A stretch of DNA of 64,000 nucleotides, taken from the NCBI GenBank assembly GCA_026874595.1, contig CM049322.1:22107400-22171399 (forward strand), in the 5' to 3' direction. The notes beneath the pieces were generated by a model. That model searched no databases. It saw nothing but the letters and a program-made list of their open reading frames with translations, and had not been told where the DNA came from. Origin of the DNA: Sipunculus nudus (lineage: Eukaryota > Annelida > Sipuncula > Golfingiida > Sipunculidae). Both the position numbers and the translations under genes were made by a program. Below, in pieces: positions 13,301 through 25,300 of the stretch; the first letter of the stretch is position 1, and each line of letters begins with the position of its first letter.

Positions 13301-16300
13301 TTAAAATGAGGCATGTCACAGTGTCATACGCAATGTGGTTTCAGAGATCATTGCGAACAAATGTGAACCGAATTCCTTTTTAAGTATTAGATGTATCTAT
13401 ACCTATATAATAGAATGTATCTATATCTATAAAATAGAATAAATAGATATATCGATATAACAGAATGTAGCTATGTCTATGTAATAGAATGTACCTATAT
13501 GTATATAATAGAATGTACCTATATTTATATAATAAAATGTATCTTTATGTATATAATAGAATGTATCTATATGTATATAATATAATGTATCTGTATAATA
13601 CAATGTATCTATATTTATATAATACAATGTATCTATATCTATATAATACAATTTATATTTATCTAAGTAATAGAATGTATCTATAACTATATCATACAAT
13701 GTATGTTTATCTACCTCAACAATATACTGCCTGGTCTTTTCATGTTTACATTGAGATACGCAGAAAAATAGAAGTTTTTTTTGTCGTTTTGTTCCCTTGA
13801 CAATAGAATGCCACATTCTGGAATAAGATGACCGTGGGGCAAATGCGTAAAAAGATGACGAAATACCAAGAGAAGGCGATGGAGGGGAAGAAAAATAAGG
13901 TCGCTTTATGTTACGGTATGCAACCTACACACAAACACACACATATGTAAGTGAAGACTTGATTTTGGACGGCGGTACCCGTCGATAATCGGAATATTCA
14001 GATGATAAATCTTTTAGGAGACGAAGAATACTTTTGATTTTTACATAAACTAAGAACAAATAACAGGACTAATGTAACTCATTGTGAATATGCTAACATG
14101 ACTGGTTGTCTGGGGATGTTGATCATTCAGTGTTTGCTGACGTGACGTGGCCTGACTGATCGTGAGGCCATGTTGATAATTCCATGTATTTAATTACATG
14201 GCGGGAATTACAATCTGGCCATGTTAACCACACAGTGTGTTGGCTGACATGACGTGACGGACGGTCTAAGAATGTTGGTCACTCAGTGTGTTTGATGACT
14301 TGACTTGTCTGATGGTCTAGGGATGTTGGTCACTCAGTGTGTTTGTTGACTTGACCAGTCTGATGGTCTAGGGATGGTGGTCACTCAGTCTGTTTGTTGA
14401 TTTGACCTGTCTGATGGTCTAGTGATGTTCATCACTCAGCGTGTTTGTTACCTTGACCTGTCTGATGGTCTAGTGATGTCCATCACTCAGGGTGTTTGTT
14501 GACTTGACCTATCTGATGGTCTAGTGATGGTGATCAGTCAGCGTGTTTGTTGACTTGACCTTTCTGATGGTCTAGTGATGTTCATCACTCAGTGTGTTTG
14601 TTGACTTGACCTGTCTGATGGTCTAGTGATGGTGATCACTCAGCGTGTTTGTTGACTTGACCTTTCTGATGGTCTAATGATGTTGATCACTCAGTGTGCA
14701 TGTTGACTTGACCTGTCTGATGGTCTAATGATGTTGATCACTCAGTGTGTATGTTGACTTGACCTTTCTGATGGTCTAATGATGTTCATCACTCAGTGTG
14801 TATGTTGACTTGACCTGTCTGATGGTCTAATGATGTTCATCACTCAGCGTGTTTGTTACCTTGACCTGTCTGATGGTCTACTGATGTCCATCACTCAGTG
14901 TGTTTATTGACTTTATCTGTCTGATGGTCTAGTGATGGTGATCACTCCGCGTGTTTGTTGACTTGACCTGTCTGATGGTCTAATGGTGTTCATCACTTAA
15001 TGTGTATGTTGACTTGACCTGTCTGATGGTCTAATGATGTTTCTCACTCAGTGTGTTTGTTTACTTGACCTGTCTGAGGGTCTAGAGGTCTTGGTCACTC
15101 AGTGTGTTTGTTGACTTGTCTGGTGGTGTAGGGATGTTGGTCACTCAGTGTGTTTGTTGACTTGACCTGTCTGAGGGTTTAGTCATGTTGGTCACTCAGT
15201 GTGTTTGATGACTTGTCTGAAGGTCTAGGGATGTTGGTCACTCAGTGTGTTTGTTGACTTGACCAGTTTGTTGGTCTAGGGATGGTGGTCACTCAGTGTG
15301 TTTGCTGACTTGACCTGTCTGATGGTCTAGGGGTGTTGGTCACTCAGTGTGTTTGATGACTTGTCTGGTGGTATAGGGATGTTGGTCACTCAGTGTGTTT
15401 GTTGACTTGACCTGTCTGAGGGTCTAGTCATGTTGGTCACTCAGTGTGTTTGATGACTTGTCTGATGGTCTAGGGACGTTGGTCACTCAGTGTGTTTGTT
15501 GACTTGACCAGTCTGATGGTCTAGGGATGGTGGTCACTCAATGTGTTTGTTGACTTGACCTGTCTGGTGGTCTAGTGATGTTCATCACTCAGCGTGTTTG
15601 TTACCTTGACCTGTTTGATTGTCTAGTGATGTCCATCACTCAGTGGGTTTGTTGACTTGACCTGTCTGATGATCTAGTGATGGTGATCACTCAGCGTGTT
15701 TGTTGACTTGACCTGTCTGATGGTCTAATGGTGTTCATCACTCAGTGTGTATGTTGACTTGACCTGTCTGATGGTCTAATGATATTCATCACTCAGTGTG
15801 TTTGTTGACTTGACCTGTCTAATGGTCTAGTGATGTTCATCACTCAGTGTGTTTGTTGACTTAACCTGTCTGGGGGTCTAGTGATGTTGATCACATTGTG
15901 TGTTTGTTGACTTGACCTGTCTGATGGTCTAGTGATGTTGGTCACTTTGTGTGTTTGTTGACTTGACCTTTCTGATGGTCCAGTGATGTTGATCAATGTG
16001 GTGTTTGTTGACTGGGCCTGTCTGATGGTCTAGTGATGTTCATCAATGTCTGTATTTTTTCCCTAAACACTGACGGTCCATGGAATGTTAATCACTTTGT
16101 GGCCGTGGATGTTTGTGGCCGTGATGTGACTGTCGCCCTATGGATGTTTAGCTCTACATATATTTGTTGACCTGACATGACTGACCGTGCTAGGATATTC
16201 ATTACTCGGTATTTCTGTATTTTTAGGCTGTGGGATCAGTGGGTTAACAGCCGAGGAGCAGGCGTCCTTTATTGTCGGGGGTAGTGACGTGACGAACTCT

Positions 16301-19300
16301 GAAGTCTATCCCTGGATGGTGAGTTGTTTATTATCATTATTATTAAATGAAAGCTCATCTGAAATGTACCATTAAATACATGTCGGCCGGCGTCACTTTG
16401 CACATCTCAAATATTCGTTTTTAACAGAGTTGGGCCCAAATGCTAATGAATTTGAATTTGCATTTAAATGTTGCACATTTGCATTTACATTTAAATACAA
16501 ATATATTGGTAAGCCCGCACTTGAATTTGCATTTAAATGTCAGACTGATGTAATTCATTTGCAATTGCATTTGAAAAAATGCTACGCATTTGCAATGGCA
16601 TTTGAAATGTGAATCAAATGTCAAATGCAAATTCTAAATATTTTGTCATTTTGAATGCAGCAATTCTTGTTCGATGCTGGATATTTGAGCTTGCCTTTTG
16701 GGTAGCTATATTCGATTTGCTCAAGGTAATGAATTTGAATGCATGTAAGGGTACCTAGCTGGCCTTGACCACAGGTCAGTGCATATGGTTGTCACCCAAT
16801 CTTGTAACTACAGGGAAAGTTAGTTCACTAGGGAGTTATACGGGATCTGCTCACCCCTTTGCTCAGGGATGAGAACATCTTGCAGCTACAGGGAAGGCTA
16901 ATTAATTAATTTGTTTGAATCACTCATGTTTGTCAAATGCAATGCACATTTGTGAACTCAATATATACACAACATTTAGTGACATTTCAGTGACACTGTT
17001 TTCCTGTTTGTCAACAATAACCCATGTTCCATGTTTACTAGCAACCTATATATACACAAGGTCATACCTCTGTCACAGTGAACCAATTTGATTTTGTGAA
17101 TTCATAATGAAAAAAAAATGATCCAAAAAGGTTTTTATAATTTTCTACGAATAAGAAGTATATTTTATATGTTGTAGTATACATATAGACATTTGCATTT
17201 AAAAGTATTTACATGCATTTGGATTTGCATTTGAAAAAAATCTGAATGCATTTGCATTTGCATTTAAATGCAATGACTGGTAAAGCATTCGCATTTGCAT
17301 TTGCATTTAAATGCAATGCCTGGTAAAGCATTTGCATTTGCATTTGGGGAAAATGCGCCGAGTTGCAATTGAACCCAAGCCTGGTTTGGAAGGCTTCTTG
17401 ATTACGATGCAGGTAAAATTAAACCCGATTCCACGATGTCAGAAGGAAATTAAATCAGAATCTGACCAGCCCGTTTTAATTGCGCAGAAAGTTCTCGTAA
17501 ATTAACAAGCAACACTATGGTTGATCTTAAGATCTACGTAATAAAATTAATATTAGGGTTTGGTTAATCATATTACACATTTGACCAGAGCTGTCGGTAT
17601 TATCTCCTGCATGTATATTGATACGTGAATGGGTTATTTCTTCTACAGGTGTCCAATCTTTCAGATGACCAGGACATGTGTATGGTTGCTTTTTCATGTA
17701 CTTCACAGGTGTCCATTCTGTCAGTCGCCCAGTATATCTGAATGTTTTTTTTTTATTTATAGTTATCCGCTCCTTTTAACGACAAGCTTATTTGTATGGT
17801 ATTTATGGCTTTAGACGTCCCCAGTCTTTTAGAAGACCAATACATCTGTGAGAGGTTTTGTTTTGTCTTTACAGGATTCCACTCTTTCAGACGACCAGTA
17901 CATCTGAATTCCTTTTTAGCTCAGCTGAATGAAAGTCATCTGAGCCATAGCGATCACTCTTTGTCCGTCGTCCGTCCGTTAACAGGGCACAAATCATCAC
18001 TGTTTGACCTAGAATCTTCGTATTTATCATCCGAAGAGATCCATGAAAAGTTTTCATGGAAACCTGATATTAATGTCTCTGTTACCCATATCCTCCGAGC
18101 TATCGAGCTTGTAAGTAACCCCCCCCCCCGAATAATTAAAAATATGACACAAAAACTCCAGAATATGAATAACTAATGTACATTTAGTCATGATTCTTTC
18201 CATTCATGTTGATAATGGTGTGTTCCATTAGTTCCTGCAAGCTGATGGTGCCATTTGACCCCCTTTTTTATACAGTGAAACCTGTCAAAAGCGGACAGTC
18301 AAGTAGACTGGCCCAGTCCATGAAATAGTTATGACTTAATTGGTGCTTCTGACAGAGATATCAAATGTTGCCGCGTTGTATCGCACTTAGTATCGGTACT
18401 GCCATCTTGCAGCAACTCATATAACTAATTTACCACTCTCTGACCCTCTTATTTCATGCACTGGTAATCTGGGCCGGTTCCCGGACGGTCAGCGCTACAC
18501 ATTATCGCCTCGCTGAACTAAGGTCTTTTCGAGTGGCGTCAGCAGTGGTGTTTCCCATAATCTTTAAAAAAACATGGTTCTTTCAGTCATCGCCTATTCC
18601 GGGCTTCCAATTGGCTACTAATATTCCCATTTAACTTGTCTTAATGCTTTTAGGCCGTCGCTTGAGTTCGGCGAGACTTTCAAACACTATAACCCTCAGC
18701 CTCAGGGTCACCACTCTTGACAGTAGGCCTGACAAACTCTGGCTCAGCCAATCAGCGCGAGATATTCAGTTTCACACGCGACGAGCGCAGTCAAAATGTA
18801 CCGGCTGACTGAAACGGTCACCATTCGCGAGTCGCAAATTGACATGCAGTTAATACACGGGTTCAGACAAATGCTGCCAGCTGCTCTTGTCAACTCGGCA
18901 GAGAGAATTTTACTGGAACTGTCGGTACAAAATTGTTGCGATTGTGTCTACAATATGCACTTACATTTGGCCCATGGACCGTAATATTCGTTCTGCAGAG
19001 ATATATCATAGGACACGAAGGTTTATGCGTGGAATACCTGAATACATTTCAGTGTGAATGTTACCAAGCGGGTCGAGCTGTTGGACCGCTGTTGGCGTTC
19101 TCATAGCAACGATGCCACTCACAGGCGTGACGGTCTGATATGCAGATACGGGGAAATCGTCAGGTCCTCAAAGAGCCTTGTGACGCCTTAATATGTAAAT
19201 ATCAGGGATTCACCATACGGACTTTACAGGGCTTTAGTGATAAGAGCTGGCACTGAGTTAAGTCTATCAGTACATGGAATCACGTTTTATTTTAAGCATT

Positions 19301-22300
19301 TTATTAGTACACAAATACTAAAGTCCAGGCAGGGCTAACAGTCAAGGGACTCAATCATTTTGCCCTTAATAGTGAGCTGTCCTTATCAGGCAGGTTGACC
19401 TTGGATGATAACTGAGGGATTATAAATAAAGACAAAGAACAGCTGCAAGAACGTGTTTATTGTATTATATTAGGTTTCATGTACATGTACAACTGATCAT
19501 GCACACATCATGCATTCAATAGTCATATACAAGATATGATTATTTTTACTTATCTCGAGTAGTAAACAATATGAGGAGAAAGGTCTATGAAATCATCCGT
19601 AAAACAATGTTCATAAATTCTTCTGCAAGGGCGCGGACGCTCTTTTTCGCGGATTCACTCGGTCCAATAAGCACGACTTTTTCAGATAGCGTAAGCGCCC
19701 GCCTGAAGTATGCGTGGTGTCACCTGGCGGCATTTTCTAAACTATGCTGTTCAGCTACCCCAATGGGATAATCTAAAAAATAATGTTGACGTTGATAATG
19801 CGAAGATTGAAATGGCTACGAACTTGGGAACATTATTTTTTATAGGTGAATGTAGCTTTAGCCTTAAATACACTTTTTTTTATGATGGTTGTTTGGTTTG
19901 ATTTGCTTTGAGATGTTGATGGCACCGGAGATAAAACGGACCCCGACGAGCTTGTGCACGTCGGCACGGTACGCGTAACTACGGAGCGAGCACATGGTTG
20001 AGCCGATCAGTTTCAGTATATTGAGCAAAACTGATATAACAGCCTGCTACAACAAAGTGACTAGTTTACAGTAAGATATTGCGTGGTGAAATCAGGGAGG
20101 CACGGGTAATCTGCAGCCGTTTAATCATTTTAATGATCCCGCGGTAGAGCAAATGAAATGCAACATCGCAACGTGTGAATGATCTACCGTAAAATAAAGT
20201 GACAGGATGTTTACCGCTTCACCCTTGCTGTGTTTATCCTATTAGCACATTACATCGTGACTTAGCACCTACACGCATTAAGGTAACAACTGGGGATTGC
20301 TCAATCCTATGTGTTCCAGTCCCGGGAACAACAGTAACGGTGGCCTTTGATGTTTTCCGGGGCGAGTGATCAGTGTGCGTCGGAGATGGCGTATCGTGTC
20401 CATATTTGTCAGGTTTATTTACTCTTAGAATGTTAGTTTGAGTTGAAATCCGCTGTCCGTTGTCCGCAGTAGTGAGGTGTCCGCCTTATAGAGGTTCCGC
20501 TTATACATAACAAATAGGGAATTTTAAAGGGACTTGAATATATTGTCCATTATAGTTAGTTGTCCGTTAGCCCAGTTTTCACTGTATATTACAGATTTTT
20601 TCTCCATTTCAAATGAAGGGGTCGTCCATTAACAGGACACAGATGGTAAGTGTTGGACCTAAATTCGTCTAACCTGACCTCTCTATTTTAATGGACACGA
20701 GAGATCAGGTTTCTGTTATCCTTATCTTCCCAGCTATCGGGCACTATATACTCCCAAGAATAATTAAAAATTTGATTCAAAAGTTCCAGTATCTGAATAA
20801 CTTATGCAATGAATGTCATGATTCTTTGCACGCAGATTGATCATGATGTATTTCATCCGTTCCTACAGACTGGTTATACCTCCTGTACTTCTTTTTTCGA
20901 AATTTTACAATTTTTTTTAATCTATTTTTGAAACTTTCAAATGAAGCGGTCGTCTGTTAACAGGGTACAAGCTGTCACTCTTGGATCTAGAACTTTCTAA
21001 CTTGACATCGATGGAGGTTCATGAAAAGTTCTCAAGGAAACCTGAAATAAGGTCTCTGTCTCCCATATCCTCCTGGCTATGGGTCTCGTGAGTACCCCCG
21101 AGAATAATTAAAATTTGTTACAAAAAACTCCAGTACGTGAATAACTAATGCATTGATTGCCATGACTCTTTGAATGTGTATTCATCATGAGGGGTTTCAT
21201 TGGTTTTTGTAGAATAGTGATGCCACCTGTTTCTTTTTCGAATTTTTACGCATTTTATTTCTATTTTTGAGAACTTCAAATGAAGCGGTCATCAATTGAC
21301 AGGGCACAAATCGTAAGTGTTGGACCTAGAATCTTCTACCTTGAAATCCTTAATTATGAAAAATCTCCTTGGAAACTTGAATCAGGTCATGGTGACCTAT
21401 ATTTTTCAAATTAGGGGAGAAAACATGATTTTTAGCATCAAATGAGTCAGATTGGGCACAAATTGTATCCATTTGGTGTAAAATCTTCAAAATCTCCTTG
21501 GAAACCTGAAATATCATTCTGACCCATTTCTGCAGGCTTCGTGAAAGGATTTGATTTTAGCACTCTATTAGTCAGGTAAGCACAAATGGTAGCAGCTGCA
21601 TGTAGCATAAGGTCACTGTAACCTATTTCAAAAGGCCATTGGCAAAATGGACGATTTTGTGCACTCTTAGGGTCATTTGCCCATTGTTCAAGGCTTCTTG
21701 AATTCAGCTGAGCGTCATTGCCCATGGGCCAGTTGTTGTTCATGGGTGTCCATTCTTTAAGACCACCAGTAGAACTAAATCGGTTCTATTTTAGATTTAC
21801 GTTTTCGGTTTTATAACGACAATTTTCTCTGTATATTTTTTTGGTCTTTACAGGAGTCTTATGTTTCAGTCGACCAGTGTATCCGACTGTTTTCAGATGC
21901 CCATTATTCACGACGACCAGATCTTATGTATGTTTTTTACAGGTTTTCATTCTTAAAGAAGACCAATACATATGGATGAGAGTTTTGTTCTTTTGTTCTA
22001 CATGTGTCCATTATTTGAGATGACCAGTAAATATGAATGTTTTGCTTTTGGATTTATAGTTATACGTTTTTTCCGGCTGCAAGTTCACCTATTTTGTTAT
22101 TTTATTTTATTTTTGTCTTCACGGGCTCATTGTCTTCCAAAGGGATATCTGTATGTGATCTTTTGCTATATATGTGTCCATTCTTTCAGATGAATAATAC
22201 AAAGGTACGGCTACTTTTCCCTTTGCAGGTGTCCATGTTTTCCAACCATCAAGACATCTGCATGGCTAATGTTATCTACTCTAAATCTGTGCGTTCTTTC

Positions 22301-25300
22301 TGACCAACATTACATGAGTACTTCTACTTTGCCTTTGCAGGCGATCGTTCTGGCTGACGGCCAGTACCTTTGTACAGGTGGTCTCATCAGCCCGCAGTGG
22401 GTGATTACTAGTAGCGGTTGTGTAAAAGAGTAAGTTTTTTTTAATCTGTTTGTCCACATATGAAACTTCCTAAGGCTCACTCTTCCATTTTTTAAAGCAA
22501 ATGTCTGGTCAAATGTCAGGGCATTTCAATATTACCAATTACTTAAAAGGTGATCCAACGGGTATTTTCATATCGACAATTACTTGAACTATACCGCATC
22601 GTGACCAAAGATCATTTGTACTCTCCATTTCAGTCGCATCATGAGTATATTCACTTGATCCCTCCCTTTCCTTCACATCAGGATCAACAATCACTTGGTC
22701 CCTCCGATTTCTTCACACCAGGACCAACAATCACTTGATCCCTCCCTTTCTTCACATCAGGACCAACAATCACTTGATCCCTCCCTTTCCTTCACACCAC
22801 GGTCAACAATCACTTGATCCCTCCCTTTCCTTTACATCGGGATTAACAATCAATTGATCCCTCCCAATTCTTCACATCAGGATCATCAATCACTTGATCC
22901 CTCCCTTTCCTTAACATCAGGATCAACAATCGTTTGATCCCCCTCCCTTTCCTTTACCTCAAGATCAACAATCACTTGATCCATCCCTTTCCTTCACATC
23001 AGAATCAACAATCACTTGACCCCTCCTTTTCCTTTACATCATGATCAACAATCACTTGATCCCTCCCTTTCCTTCTCATCAGGATCAACAATCACTTGAT
23101 CCCTTCCTTTGCTTTACATCAGGATCAACAATCACTTGATCCCTCCCTTTCCTTCTCATCAGGATCAACAATCACTTGATCCCTCCCTTTGCTTTACATC
23201 AGGATCAACAATCACTTGATCCCTCCCTTTCCTTAACATCAGGATCAACAATCGTTATCCCTCCCTTTCTTTACATCAGGATCAACAATCACTTGATCCC
23301 TCCCTTTCTTTAACATCAGGATCAACAATCATTTGATCCCTCTCTTTCCTTTACATCAGGATCAACAATCACTTAATCCCTCCCTTTTCTTCACATCAGG
23401 ATCAACAATCACTTGATCCCTCCCTTTCCTTCACATCAGGATCAACAATCACTTGATCCCTCCCTTTGCTTTACATCAGGATCAAAAATCACTTGATCCC
23501 TCCTTTTCCTTCACATCAGGATAAAAAATTACTTGATCCCTCCCATTTCTTCACATCGGGATCAACAATCAATTGATCCCTCCCTTTTCTTCACATCAGG
23601 ATCATCAATCACTTGATCCCTCCCTTTCCTAAAAATCAGGATCAACAATCACTTGATCCCCCCTTTCCTTCATCTCAAGATCAACAATCACTTGATCCCT
23701 CCCTTTCCTGCACATCAGAATCAACAATCACTTGACCCCTCCTTTTCCTTTACATCAGGATCAACAATCACTTGATCCCTCCCTTTCCTTTACATCAGGA
23801 TCAACAGTCACTTGATCCTTCCCTTTGCTTTACATCAGGATCAACAATCACTTTATCCCTCCCTTTCCTTAACATCAGGATCAACATCAGGATCAACAAT
23901 CGTTATCCCTCCCTTTCCTTAACATCAGGATCAAAAATCGTTTGATCCCTCCCTTTCCTTTACATCAGGATCAACAATCACTTAATCCCTCCCTTTTCTT
24001 CACATCAGGATCAACCATCACTTGATCCCTCCCTTTCCTTCACATCAGGATCAACAATCACTTGATCCCTCCCTTTGCTTTACATCAGGATCAACAATCA
24101 CTTGATCCCTCCTTTTCCTTCACATCAGGATCAACAATTACTTGATCCCTCCCATTTCTTCACATCGGGTTCAACAATTAATTGATCCCTCCCTTTTCTT
24201 CACATCAGGTTCATCAATCACTTGATCCCTCCCTTTCCTTAAAATCAGGATCAACAATCGTTTGATCCCTCCCTTTCCTTTACCTCAAGATCAACAATCA
24301 CTTGATTCCTCCTTTTCCTTCACATCAGGATCAACAATCACTTGATTCCTCCTTATCCTTCACATTAGGATCAACAATCACTTGATCCCTCCTTTTACTT
24401 TACATCAGGATCAACCAATAATTGATCCCTCTCTTTCCTTCACATCAGGATCAACAGCCAGTTGCTCCCTCTCTTTCCTTAACATCGGGATCAACAATCA
24501 ATTGATCTTTCCCTTTCCTCTACATCAGAATCAATAATAACATGTTCCCTCCCTTTCCATCACACATGGATTAAAAATCCCTTCGTCCTTCTTTTTTTCC
24601 ATTGGACAAGCATTTGGAATCTCTTGATCCATCCCTTCCGTCATTTCAGGATCAAATTAATTTGATCCCTCCGTTTCCATCTTAACCTAATCAGGATTCA
24701 CTTACTCCTCCTGTATCAGTATATACTGTATATATTGATATATCAAATATTTTTTTTGGTATTATAATTTAAAAAAGCAATTCATACAGGCTACTGATTT
24801 AAATGTTGTTATGTAGTCTGACCTAAATGAGGCAGTAATAATCAACTTTAACATATTATTTTACATTTCAAAAAATTATATCCAGACAGGCGGATTATAT
24901 CTGTGTGTACGTGTTTGCGTACATTTATACATATCTGTGTCAGTGTTTATAAATCATGTTGCGGCTTGTTAAATACCTCGTGGGTCGCATAACACTATAT
25001 CTGGCATACCATCTGTTGCGATGTGCTACACTTAAAAAAAGAAGGGGACTGGTATTTTATAAGAACACATACACACGCATATATATACATACATACATAC
25101 ATAAAACGAATGATTATGTGTAAAAATTCTCATAGTAGGCCGTATATATTCATACGTCTGATTGTTGAAAAAAATAAATTAATATTCACTGCGCATAGGC
25201 TTTAAGGTTGAGAATACCAGGAGTAAGCTGCATAACGTTGGCGTGTGTGCGCTCGTGTGTGTTTGTGTGTATATGTTATAACACGTTCAACCTAGGCCTG

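Noticed and set aside
13380-13806. AT-rich ATAATAG|AATGTATC units as copies of the exon 4 acceptor (CAATAG|AATGCC)
   Set aside because: Match is only about 8-10 AT-rich bases and the array stops about 90 bp before the exon; could be chance.
18796-18984. 62-codon ORF inside the TIR element as transposase remnant
   Set aside because: No recognisable transposase motif; too short to call.
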